Shown: positions 33,947-44,838 of the stretch, in pieces
Layout of the letters: each line of letters opens with the position of its first letter
Position numbering within the stretch: position 1 is the first letter of the stretch
DNA from: Petrosia ficiformis
Taxonomy: Eukaryota; Porifera; Demospongiae; Haplosclerida; Petrosiidae
Assembly: GCA_947044365.1 (NCBI GenBank)
Contig: OX345645.1
Location: 4,907,741 to 4,971,740 of the forward strand
DNA: 64,000 nucleotides
Reading direction: 5' to 3'
The notes under the pieces: generated by a model
Seen by the model: only the letters and a program-made list of their open reading frames with translations
What the model was told of the DNA's origin: nothing
Databases searched by the model: none
Program-made: the position numbers and the translations under genes

Positions 33947-36900
33947 CTGAAATGGAAAAATATAATATCAAATAATTATAATGTCAAATTGTCTCCCAAA
34001 ATAATGGATAAAGATAAGTTATTAATTATCAAGAGCATGTGAAAACAACTACAGGGAGCATGTAAGGCTGTTGTAGCCCTGCAGGTAAACGTCAGTTGTT
34101 TTAGACATTTTGTTTCAGATCATTGAATTAATCAAGTATTGTTTTACGGAGGAAAATGTATCATGAGCTGGGCAGTCATGGCTTGCTGAAATGATAGGTA
34201 TCAGGTATCAAATCATATGTGGTTAGTGCAACGCAATGATTTTCCTCTACACACTAGCTCTCTCCACTGTAGTTATTCTTAAATGTTTATCAACTTATTA
34301 TAAATGCATTCCCTTACTTTTAGAAGTGTCTTCCTGTTTTTCGTGGTCTCTTTTCCTTAAGTTTGGAACTACAAAACAGAAAGTCACATGACATACAAAG
34401 ATAATTTTGTGTATAATGACATCTAAAAGTATACAAATCTTCATCATTGTTAGTAAGCAAATTTAAACAGCATGTTCATTTTAATAATTTAAGGGACAAT
34501 TCATCTGCATGAGACTATGTTTGTATCTACATACAAAGCACCTACCACAATAATTATACACTATGTATTGTTATTTGTATATATGCAGTTATCTCTGAAC
34601 AACTCTACGTGTAAACTCACTCATTTCAGTGTAAGCATTTTGTGACAAAAATAGACATTAAGGACCTGCTTTCAATGTACAAGCCACACTTATATAATAA
34701 CACTACTTCATGAGATACAAGTTTAAGTTATGAAATGTTGTGTATATTGTTTATATTATAAGCAAAATTGTAGTCTACTTTCTTACTTTTCTCTTCAAAG
34801 TTGGTTGCCATTACTTGTTCTTCATCAATATCGATGTCTTGTGTGTCTTGATTTTCTGAAAAGCAAGCAAATAGTCCATTAGCAATTGCATTTCTTCACA
34901 CTATTATGAGTGAAAAATTATATTGACAACAACCAAGTGGTCAATTTTAATACTATACTTCAATAAAAATTATTAGTGAAGTTCTTTTAGACTATTGCCT
35001 TGGCTCTATAGAAATTAGTATAATTATCGTTGAGTACCATACAATTATAATTTTAGTGGGTATGTATAATTATAATTATATTATATGTGTGCAATGAAAT
35101 TAACCAGTATCTCTGACTGCTCCTTCATTACTTGAGAACTGGATTTCTTGAGTTGTTTGTTCAGCAAAACCTAAATAATAGTATGTATACCTTGAGTAAA
35201 TTATTGATATAAATCATACCTAATTCACGTATCATTGTATTAGCTATTCTGCAAAGATCTGGATCATCTTGTTTCTTTAAGATATCGCAAAATTTGACAA
35301 GTGTTTTACAATCATCAAAAGTTTCCAGAGAATGCAGTACCTTATTTACTAGTTTACTGGCTTTGGCATATTGACTAAGATTTGGTGTAGTCAACACTTC
35401 TTTTTGTAGAGAGGCTCCTATTAGATTATTTGCTAAAAGGTCATTTGCAAGTTTATCAGGCGCAGATATAACTTCAAGTAAATCTGTTAAGTTTGACTTG
35501 AGAATCTTGTAAGGTGACACAGTAGTTGGAACATCTAATGAAACAACAGTAATTATAAATACACATGGTAATAATAATAATAATGATGTCCTAAGTGGCA
35601 TACGGCTACAGTGATTCTCACAGCCTTAATACTCTATATTTGTTGTTATAATTATGTTACTATTCTATTGTATATCTGTAGTCTCATTATACATCTATAG
35701 TCCAATTGTCTATAGGGTATTAGTCATAGTTTTATGCATTTATATAAGTTGCTACATTATATATAACTATCAGCTCAACTTTCACTAAACAGCCTGTTAT
35801 TTATTACAAGTTACTAGATGATATGAAGAATTACTGATGTGAATGATTTGCATTGAGTTAAATCCTAGATTGTAACTCTTACAAAATATTAATATTAGTA
35901 TTATTAAACACATTTTTTTTAGCATTGGTTAACCTGGTTCTAGTGTCTTTGTTAGTAATACATCAGTCTTCATTTGATGTGGAACTGTTAGTTGATCTGT
36001 CAAAAGTATAGAGTAATAACATTATCAGGTAAGTAAGTACACAAATCTTAGGTACAGGTGCACAAATGTAATATACACAAGTATATAGGTTCAAACAACA
36101 ATGAGCTGTAATAGTCTGATTCAGGAGTCTTGCAAATAAGGAAACACAATTCAATCAGTAAATATAAATTGCATATAATTATTTTATGCATGGTAGATGC
36201 ATCATGAGAAGAATATCTTTAAAATATTTATGTTTATGCATTCACTATCTCGATAAATGATACATCAGTGATGTCTGTAGGTAAAAGTGTTTTGAAGAAT
36301 TTATAGCCAATAGCTTAAACTTCATAGCAACATAATAATTATTATGACATTGCTATAATTATAGTTGAAACTAGTACTGTCACATGTCTTTGATCAGCAC
36401 AAGAAAAAAATATATAAATATGGCAACAGGTTCCCTCCTAACTTGGGGGTGGTTTTGTTGTATACAAGTACATTGCTGAATATAAATAAAAAATAATTAA
36501 AGTTCAAGTATAATAATTTTAATCAGAAAGGTCCACAAGAGTACCATTGCAAATTTTATGAGAAGAGGATAAACAAGAATTGTATACCTGTTGCTCTGTA
36601 GCACTACATTCGAATTCTTCTCTCCTTTGAGCCTCTTCATTACTTGATAGTGTGGATACTGTATAAAATATTCAAGAAATGAACGCACAGTCACTACAAC
36701 AAACTAACATTCTCTTATGGTATTATATATGCTAAAGTATGTTAACATTGAGTTGACACACTGAGTGATCGTACTTTAGTACACACAAGTAGCGAACCAT
36801 ATCACATCAACTATATGTGGTTATAAACTACAAGTCATTTAGAATATGAAAGACTGTATGCTGTACAAATTAAATCTAAAAAAGTGTCTTAAAGTTGTTA

Positions 36901-39900
36901 ATCATATTTAAGCAGTTCTTTTTAAATATTATGAGTTACATTTGAATTTGTTTCTACAATGATGTCAAAAATTAATGTATTTTCTAGGTGATAAATTATG
37001 ACTAGACACAATATCTTATAAACCTGTAGAAGAGTTTAACCAACATTCCCTTTTATCAGAGATTAATTCTTCGTTTGTGTAGCAGCAATCTAATTTCCTT
37101 AAACATTTTGCTCCGTTTTCTGTTAGAACACAAGGATGATCATCCTCAATACCACAGTCATGTGGACAATCAAACCCTCGCTTTAGTTGATAAGCAACTT
37201 TTAAATGCCTACAAATATGTTTGGCAGACTCCTCCACAGCTTTCAAAACCTCAGGACAATTTTTTACATCACCTGAGAGATATATATCAAACCACGAGAT
37301 TTGATCAACTAGACAAACACCACAACAAGTATCAGTACTAATTAGGGTTATAACACGCCGAAACTGTTTATTTTTTACGTTGAGTTCAAAGGTTGGAGAA
37401 GACTGCCTTTGAAGTAGATGAATAGTAAGAGCTGGAAAAAATCCTTGAGGAAGAATATTATCATTTTCCATTAATAGAATAATGGGATCACAATTTTTCT
37501 TGAAATAAGGCTCTACCTTATCGGTTGGGTCATCTAAAGGTAAAACACAGGGAAGAAAGTAGGTATTCTCATTCATTTTAACTGCAATATGAAAATGTTC
37601 CAGGAGAGCAAGAAATTTTTCGGCAGTAAATACAGACTTGTTAAATTTCTGATTCGAACTCCATAACTTGTCAAGAAGTTTTCTTGTAAGTTTACCAGCT
37701 CTAAGCTGACATCGATCCTCATCCATAGGGCCATGTTCTGGGTGGTGAAATGATGCTGATATAGTATTTGTAAGACGCTCCACAACAGGAGTCACGCTGA
37801 TAAAAACGAGGTCAGGAACAACAGAGTGATGCATGTGTAGGCCAACTTCAGTAAAATATTGTAAAGCATATTCCATGTCTTTCTGATTTAGGTAACATGA
37901 TTTGGCCACTTCTTTGCAGACTGACTTCTGTAATATATCCTCTTCAGCAGTACGGCGTTGAACTTCCAAATCAAACAACATCCATTTAACAGGAACTATG
38001 ACAGTTATCTTGGGTGCTGCAAGAATCTGCTTTAGAAGCTCACATTTATACTTTTCACGCTTATCAAGTTCATCAGTCACCGCATTCATGGCAAATATAA
38101 TACTTTTGTCACTTGCTGGAATGATAATGTTTTTATATTTCTGAAAGACATTTTCCAGTTGTTCGTTCTTTTCTGCCAAAGATTCTTCAAGTAATTCTTG
38201 ATCTAAACGTGTACCAACTATCATTACCCATTGAGGGCACTCTGGATCAGAGTTAGCTAGCTGACATGTCCTCTCTATTATCTGTAGACTGGACAGAGAG
38301 AGATTTTCAGAAAACGTATATCTGTTTTCACCATTTTCCAGGAATTCAACCTTTGATTTTTCTTTTAATGTTTTGTCAAGTCGAATCACAACAATATGCA
38401 ATGATGCACTTTGGTACATGAGACGAATAACATCGCTGAACTGAGGCTGACCACCAGAATCTACTATATGAATCCAATCAACATCAAAGATGTTTATAGA
38501 GTCAAATGTAATACCATCCACTTCATTCAAAACATCAAATATGATACCAGCCGTCTCTGTTTGAGATGCACTGTCTTGCATATCATTGGTAATTATTTGA
38601 TCTTCCAAACAGTGTTCAGATGTTTCAGAAGATAATGATGTTACAATGGTACCTGATTCTTTGTGACTATCATGATATGTTGTATTGGATACTTGATTAG
38701 ATTGATGCTTCTTTAATTGATGCGCATGTGCAGCTATCATCTCAATTATTTTCTGTTCATTAACTGTTTCTATCACTGTATCATTTTCCTTTTTTCCAAT
38801 AGAAATATGTCGGGAAGTAGCAATTAATCTTGCAGGAATTTCCATTATGCCAGTGCTGTTTTGCTTTTCTTGAGGTGGTTTGCCTTCTAAAACCAGTTTA
38901 ACACTAGTTTTACCAGCTTGAGGTGCACCATGCATAAGTATAAGTGTGGACTTAGCTTCTCCTGAACCACTCTTAAATGCTTCCTTACAAGCGTTTTCAA
39001 CTTCAGGTGAAAGTTTCACTCCTATATTATGTTAAACAAAAAAAAAAAGAATAAGGTGGTGTATAACTAACTACATGCTGTGTTCAGTAGTATATAGAGA
39101 TACCCTTCATCTCTACAGGCATTGAATTATATCGACATAAAGTTTGTTAGATCAGTGGTTATATATACCCTTTCTTCATGCTTTATAATTAATTTTACAT
39201 GCTATAATGTTTGTGTGTGAATATATTATGAGGATAATGATACAATTACTTCAAATCCTTACCTAATTCTTTCATCATAAATTTACATATAATAGATATC
39301 ACTGAGTTATTCTGATTGGTTAATACTCTACACAAAGAAATGAGTGTCTCTGGATTTGTATTGACTTTAAGAGATCTCTGAACTTCCTTTAGTAATTTAC
39401 TGGCCTTCTCATAACGAGGAACACTTGGAGTAGATATGATATTATCTTTAACAACATTAGATATTAGATCAACAGCCCACAAATCATTAGCAAGTCTATT
39501 TGGGTCAGAGACCACATCAAGTATTTCAGAGAAATGTCTCTTTAGTATATTAAATGGTGTTAACTGATTTGGTTCACAAGATATCTGTGTACACGAATCA
39601 TCTATAGATTGTGGTTTTCCAGAAGTAGAGGCTAAATGGAGATCAATGTTGAGCATAAGTATAATAATTAGAACAGAATTATTATGTATTATAAAGGTGA
39701 AACATTTCTCTTACATGCAGAAATCATTTCACACACCATAGGTATCTATACTGAATGTGTACAAAGAAATGAACTACCATAGAATATGCAGACATGGGAA
39801 TTTATTTTATGGCCTGTATAGTCTGATGGTTTTTTAAGGGGTTAGTATATATAATATATTTACATGCTTGTGTCACATTAGGTATACATAATAATTTGAT

Positions 39901-42900
39901 ATTTACAACCACTAATTTTACATGCTATAATGTTTGTGTGTGAATATATTATGAGGATAATAATACAATTACTTCAAATCCTTACCTATTTCTTTCATCA
40001 TAGTTTTACATATAATAGATATCACTGAGTTATTCTGATTGGTTAATACTCTACACAAAGAAATGAGTGTCTCTGGATTTGTATTGACTTTAAGAGATCT
40101 CTGAAGTTCATTTAGTAATTTACTGGCCTTCTCATAACGAGGAACACTTGGAGTAGATATGACATTATCTTTAACAACATTAGATATTAGATCAACACTC
40201 CACAAATCATTAGCAAGTCTATTTGGGTCAGAGACCACATCAAGTATTTCAGAGAAATGTCTCTTTAGTATATTAAATGGTGTTAACTGATTTGGTTCAC
40301 AAGATATCTGTGTACACGAATCATCTATAGATTGTGGTTTTCCAGAAGTAGAGGCTAAATGGAGATCAATGTTGAGCATAAGTATAATAATTAGAACAGA
40401 ATTATTAAAGGTGAAACATTTCTCCTACATGCAGAAATCATTTCACACACCATAGGTATCTATACTGAATGTGTACAAAGAAATGAACTATCCATAGAAT
40501 ATGCAGACATGGGAATTTATTTTATGGCCTGTATAGTCTGATTGTTTTTTAAGGGGTTAGTCTATATAATATATTTACATGCTTGTGTCACATAAGGTAT
40601 ACATAATAATTTGATATTTACAACCACTAATCAATTAATTGATGTCGCATTTAAAAGAACATTTAGTCAAGCTATGACCAGCAAGAGGAAAGCAGCTATT
40701 TCAAAAATGATAAATGTGCTTACACAGGCTTTACAGTTGAAGCATTACTTGCTATATATAGAGATACATATTATATCATGTCAACATTGTACATCACCAA
40801 AATACTTAGTGTTTAGTGTTTATATAGTATCTTACTGTGATGAGATGAGTCCAGTAAAGAAGATACATTCGACTTCTGCTGATTATCAAAATCTAATAGT
40901 TTTCTCAGTGTAGACACAACATTCTCATCAGTTTCACACTTTTCAACTGCTGATAACAATCCCTCCCATGATGATTGTGGTGTGTTTGATATCCAAGAAT
41001 CCAATGCTTGTTCTAAAGCAAAGTGATAGTCCTGTGTTGTCTGTGCCTCTTCTCTTAACCTCTTTCTCTCACTAATAGAGATACCAATAATACCAGCAAG
41101 TCTGTTCCATTTCTCTGGTATATTAAAACCACTCTGTTGAAGAATATTCAATACTTCATTGGCAGTTAATTCTAAAGTGATAGATAACAACTTATGATTT
41201 GAATCATTACAGTATTACAAACAAACCTCACCTATATTAACTCATTGAATACTGAATTGCAGGGAGTGATTTTTTTTAGGATTGCATCTGCAAATTTGTA
41301 ATTGTTATATCTTCTTACCCATAAGGTGTTTCCACTTGAAACTTGACTGAATGATTGCTAGGAAGCCATAGTCCACCACAGTAATTTTATAGAGACACAC
41401 CTCTTAAGGCGTGTCTACCCCGCCCATTTTAATTCTGCAGATCAATTTTTTTAAAGAAAATGATTTATCTATTTTTGCCTGTTATGTCCAGATAAAAAAT
41501 GCAAGAGCTTGCAAATTTGGCCTGGAAATAGCCTTATAATGTGTAATAAATCAAGTGCTTTTAATAGTCATTTGCAATTATACTTTTTGAAATATTTGAA
41601 AATTATTGTGATCAACTATAACAAATTAGTGCTTGTAGTCAACAAGTGTGTGGTATTTCTCAAAACAGGTACCCATACACATATGCTGATTGCATTTAGG
41701 GCAGTAAGTAGTAACTTTAGTATCCTTTCTTCTCTTGGTGGCATTCAAGACACCAGAGCATACAACACACCTCTTCCGTGGTGTACCTCGGTACAAAAAG
41801 TGCTTTCCTCTCAGTCGAATCAAATCATCACTGGGTCTTCTTCCTGCAGGTTGAATACCAAGTGGACTGCTCCGACTAACACGAGAATCAAGAAGTGGCT
41901 TCACAAGTTGCTCAACCAGTATCAATCTAAATTCTCTATTGTTTTTTATTCCCTCATTAGGATGATTTTGTCGAAAAACAATTGATGAATTGAGGATGCA
42001 CAAGTCAATCAACCGCCAGTACAATTTCTTCCACCATTTTGTAGTTTTACGAACTGTAAGAGAATGGTATGATAAATGTTGATCTGCAAGATCCACACCA
42101 TTCATGTACTGATTGTATTCAACTATAGCTGTTGGGCATGGTATCGGTTCTTTATCTTTTTCTCCCTTACGTCTTTTCTCTACTATTTCAACTGATGCAC
42201 TATGGATGGTGCTGACAAAGGTGACATCCCTTCTGTCATACCATATACCAGCAGTACATTTACCACTAGTTGCAAACCTATATTGTGGACGCTCAAGTTT
42301 ATTATACTTCAGTCCATCAGGAAAATGCCGCCTGTTTGTTCTTACAGTGCCACATGTGTATGTCCCTCTTTGTAGCAATGCATGACAGAGAAGTGGGCTA
42401 CTGTAAAAGTTATCAGTGAAAAGTTTATGACCTTTGTCTAGATACTTTTCCATTAGCTTCATAACAGTATCATGGGTAGAAGTGGTTTCTGAACCACCAG
42501 TGTACACATCGAAAGTTAGGACGTACCCAGTTGTGGATTCAGCATTTACAAACACTTTGACACCCCACTTAGTGGGTTTTTTAGGGAGATACTGTAAGAA
42601 GTGTATGCGGCAACGTGTACCAACCATCATTTCATCAATTGCTAATTCCCTGCCAGGCATATAGTACTTATCAAAGGTATTACGCACTTTGTCCACAAGT
42701 GGCCGAACTTTATAAAGAGGATCATAACCCATCTCCCCTCTTTTCTGTTGCTTGGATGAATCTACTAAGTGAAGGTACCTTGAGATTTTGAAAAATCTAT
42801 CACGAGACATAATTGCGGAAAACCATGGCATCCTAAACATTGGTTTGGTTGACCAATAGTCATGTAACCTGGGTAAACGTACCATACCCATAGCCACATT

Positions 42901-44321
42901 GAGGCCAATAAAAGCAAGCAGTTCCTCCACAGAAAGTGACAAAAACTCACCTGCTTGCATTGCGTACAAATTTGACTGCTGAATAATGAGTTCCAGAATA
43001 GGCTGAGTTATGAACAACTGAAATATCTTCAATGGAGTATTTTCTCTGATTGTACGCTCAGTAGGACCACTAGAATGTTCAAACTGTGGTAACTCACGAC
43101 GAGGTAAACTATCAGTAGATTCGCTTATCTCAGTTAGTTCCCAATCAAATGGGCTAGGTCTGCATTGATACATGCAAGAATAAAATAACATTTCATGACT
43201 ACATACATGTAACTCACTCATATTTGCTGCCAAAGTGACTTAGACCTCGTCCACTTGTTGATGGTGTCCCTCTACCTTGACCACGCCTTCTTCCTCGATG
43301 TCGTCCTCTTGTTGATGGTTTCTCCCTTACTTCGCTCTCAATTTCACTATGTCCCTCTTGACCACGCCCTCTTCCACGACCACGTCCCCTTCCTCTTGGT
43401 CGACCACGTCCTCTTGTTGGTTTTGCTCTGGATTCTGAGTCAGTGGCACTACTGGCACTACTGACACTACTGTAATCACCTACTGGACTTGAAATTGGTC
43501 CTTCAGACTCTTGAGAGTCATCGTAACCTGATAAACAAGGATTTTATTATCAACATTCATTTTACACAACATACTTACTGTTCAAACCAAAGTCAGGGTC
43601 AAGATACAACAATGAGTCACATTCAGCAGCCGTAACAACTGTATTCAATGACTGTGTGTGATTGTAGGCACCAACAAGCAAATTCTCCGCTCTGCTTTCT
43701 TGTTCATCATCCTCACTGTCTCCATCAACCATGTGTTCTTCATCACTTTCCTCTTCAATGTCCTCAAGCAGCCTTAGTTCATCTTGTAAAGCAGAGTTAG
43801 AGAGAGTATCACCAGTACAATAGGCAGTAATATCTTCAATACTGAACCTTACTCTGGAGGCCATACCATGAAGGAAATGTGCCAATCTACCCTATCACGA
43901 TCAAACAACTATATCACTCGAACAGTTAGTAGTATGGACTTCAAACAACCACCATTTTGAAGAGCATTTAATTGGCTACAGTTTGACATCATCATCGCCA
44001 TGGTAACTTATTTAATTTCCAAAGGAAGTAAACAAAACATATTTTGGGGTCAAATTGACCCGCATTAGTATTCAATGAGTTAATAGGTCCAGGATTAATC
44101 TCCACATCACCACATAGTAATAGTAGTATCATGACAAGTGAACAGGATAATATGACAGCTACAGTGAGTATTGCTTGTAATAACCTCAGTGATCCAATCC
44201 ACCATTCATCCACTGAGTGTGATACTTCTTCATGATCATATTTCCTTTTTGATCCTTTCCTGTTGTTACTGGAACAGTGCCATGTACCAATAGTAACCCT
44301 CCATTGTATTAGATCAATCAT
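33807..44321 (-). CDS. gene 2: 2A-leader / death / CARD-like x2 / Roc-COR GTPase / CARD-like / transmembrane receptor, split by piggyBac
   Basis: Minus-strand model, ignoring the transposon: exon 1 44321-44080 plus 41236-41232 (247 nt), exon 2 41171-40836, exon 3a 40354-39986, exon 3b 39631-39263, exon 4 39021-37024, exon 5 36658-36545 (weak), exon 6 35996-35934, exon 7 35534-35220, exon 8 35170-35105, exon 9 34855-34787, exon 10 34368-34318, exon 11 33946-33807. Every intron in this model is phase 1, and the lengths sum to 4137 nt, 1378 codons plus stop. It shares the first three domains with gene 1 but uses a Roc-COR-type GTPase in place of NACHT and ends in a membrane anchor. By analogy with gene 1, I infer an intracellular, membrane-associated immune or death-signalling switch. 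The piggyBac in exon 1 disrupts this copy unless it is excised. Confidence 0.78.
34318..35170 (-). CDS. gene 2 micro-exons 8, 9 and 10 (hydrophilic linker)
   Basis: Exon 8 35170-35105 (66 nt: GFAEQTTQEIQFSSNEGAV), exon 9 34855-34787 (69 nt: acidic, ENQDTQDIDIDEEQVMATN), exon 10 34368-34318 (51 nt: IPNLRKRDHEKQEDTSK). All are phase 1-1 with good sites (TTTAG, TTTTCAG, TTTTGTAG acceptors; GTTAAT, GTAAGA, GTAAGG donors). Together they form a charged juxtamembrane linker that can gain or lose modules in frame. Confidence 0.7.
35220..35534 (-). CDS. gene 2 exon 7: diverged CARD-like domain
   Basis: 315 nt, phase 1-1 (TTTCATTAG|ATGTTCC to GAATTAG|GTATGA). Core YKILKSNLTDLLEVISAPDK, LANDLLANNLIG, KASKLVNKVLHSL and FCDILKKQDD aligns by eye with exon 3a/3b and with gene 1 exon 3, though clearly more diverged. 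The ORF extends upstream into a hydrophobic, signal-like MPLRTSLLLLLPCVF run. I think that is intron sequence, but an alternative start there, making a short secreted or membrane CARD-like protein, is possible. Confidence 0.7.
35934..36658 (-). CDS. gene 2 small exons 5 and 6 (linker)
   Basis: Exon 6 (35996-35934, 63 nt) is phase 1-1 and reads QLTVPHQMKTDVLLTKTLEP. Exon 5 is less certain: acceptor TTATACAG|TATCC at 36658, and either donor CAG|GTATAC (71 nt, phase-breaking) or AATG|GTACTC (114 nt, phase 1). I prefer the second on phase alone. The sequence is hydrophilic (STLSSNEEAQRREEFEC) and has no domain. RNA evidence would settle the boundaries. Confidence 0.5.
37024..39021 (-). CDS. gene 2 exon 4: Roc-COR-type GTPase
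   Basis: 1998 nt (666 codons), phase 1-1, acceptor AATATAG|GAGTG, donor CTACAG|GTTTAT. P-loop HGAPQAGKTS is near residue 30-40; the G3-like motif WIHIVDSGGQPQF is near 183-195; GTRLD takes the place of NKxD. Then comes a long COR-like region (VPVKWMLFDLEVQRR, YALQYFTEVGLHMHH), and a Cys-rich end (CPHDCGIEDDHPC, CLRKLDCC, ECWL). These are the features of ROCO-family proteins, which are GTP-regulated dimeric switches. I see no kinase domain. The start codon of the ORF is GTG, consistent with this being an internal exon. Confidence 0.85.
39263..39631 (-). CDS. gene 2 exon 3b: CARD-like domain (second tandem copy)
   Basis: 369 nt, phase 1-1, nearly identical to exon 3a, with changes such as LWAVDLIS for LWSVDLIS and CKFMMKELG for CKTMMKEIG. 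The unit 39185-39908 repeats as 39909-40630, a tandem exon duplication. Either exon could be skipped without changing the frame, so splice variants with one or two copies are possible. Confidence 0.8.
39986..40354 (-). CDS. gene 2 exon 3a: CARD-like domain (first tandem copy)
   Basis: 369 nt, phase 1-1 (CATTTAG|CCTCTAC, donor GTAAGG). Core: FNILKRHFSEILDVV ... LWSVDLISNVVKD ... KASKLLNELQRSL. It is about 97% identical in sequence to exon 3b, 723 bp downstream in transcription, and the intron flanks are duplicated too. Confidence 0.8.
40836..41171 (-). CDS. gene 2 exon 2: death domain
   Basis: 336 nt, phase 1-1, same length and almost the same sequence as gene 1 exon 2 (changes such as K to R in ERKRLREE and Q to K in AVEKCE). 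WNRLAGIIGIS and LEQALDSWI mark the death-domain fold. The near identity, which includes flanking introns, points to recent duplication or gene conversion. Confidence 0.85.
41241..44079 (-). mobile_element. piggyBac transposon, structurally complete (2839 bp), TTAA target duplication
   Basis: TTAA is present at 41237-41240 and 44080-44083. The intact paralogue, gene 1, has a single TTAA at this point (TATATTAATAGGTCC), which proves insertion. Terminal inverted repeats of 13 bp, CTCATTGAATACT, are perfect at both ends. One three-exon transposase gene fills the element in the same orientation as the host gene. All features expected for mobility are present, so it may be active or very recently inserted. 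Confidence 0.95.
41626..43885 (-). CDS. piggyBac transposase (three exons, 716 aa model)
   Basis: Exons 43885-43579, 43527-43218 and 43159-41626; introns of 51 and 58 nt with GTAAGT/TTATCAG and GTGAGT/AATGCAG sites. The frame is intact through all three (2151 nt). The first exon is acidic (EEESDEEHMVDGDSEDD). The second is Ser-rich, then Arg/Gly-rich (repeats of RGRGRPRGRGRGR), probably a nucleic-acid-binding or nuclear-targeting segment. The third is the DDE domain: Asp in LAIDEMMVGTR (about 381), LFTDNFYSSPL (about 455) and NQYMNGVDLADQ (about 562), spaced like the catalytic Asp triad of piggyBac. It ends in a Cys-rich finger (CVVCSG, CPKCNQHMCMGTC). Cleaves at TTAA sites in the nucleus. 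Confidence 0.93.
44080..44321 (-). pseudogene. gene 2 exon 1: 2A leader, interrupted by piggyBac after the 2A site
   Basis: Near-identical to gene 1 exon 1 (two or three residue changes), again ending LLLLCGDVEINPGP. The piggyBac insertion at TTAA falls six bases after the Pro codon of the 2A. The frame then runs 31 codons into the transposon end and stops. The last five exon bases (after the TTAA) and the donor ATATAG|GTGAGG survive on the far side at 41236-41226. Upstream similarity to gene 1 extends only about 60 bp. Confidence 0.88.
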
Positions 44322-44503
44322 TTCTTGTTTGGAACTAATAGAAAAACAATTAATATTAGTAATACATAATGAATCAGCCAGGATAAATAATTGTAATGAT
44401 TGGCAGGATAATTAATTTATAGGTTATGAGCAATAGAATCAGATACAACATGTCTTAATATGCATCAATATCTTTACAATGATAATCAATTATTAGCTTC
44501 TAT

Positions 44504-44706
44504 ATACTGTAAATCGGGAATATTTCGTCTCTAAAATATTTCGAATTTTTATTTTTCGTATGTATACATTTTTGTACGTGCGTACGTTATTATTTACGAA
44601 TACCATTTATTTCCAAATACCCGTTTATTTTCGAATTTTTAAATTTCGTACGCATACTGTTATACGAACATTTTTATAGTACGAAATTTACCCGAATTAC
44701 GGTACT
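44504..44706. mobile_element. ~200-bp MITE-like element
   Basis: The left end TACTGTAAATCGGGAATATTTCG and the right end (complement TACCGTAATTCGGGTAAATTTCG) are inverted. The interior is AT-rich with TTTCG words and a CGTGCGTACG palindrome. No ORF. Confidence 0.65.
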
Positions 44707-44755
44707 ATAATTCAGTTTTAGTATCTATTATAATTTTGTCTGTTTATGCATTTAT

Positions 44756-44806
44756 TACCCTCGCCGCGTAGCATAGGCGGAAGGGTACAGTAACCGTTTT
44801 GTCTGT

Positions 44807-44838
<32 letters not shown>

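Noticed and set aside
36497..36694. 65-codon ORF overlapping gene 2 exon 5
   Set aside because: Different frame from the phase-1 exon reading; no domain; starts in intron sequence.
41509..42664. Plus-strand ORFs inside piggyBac
   Set aside because: Antisense shadows of the transposase coding exon.
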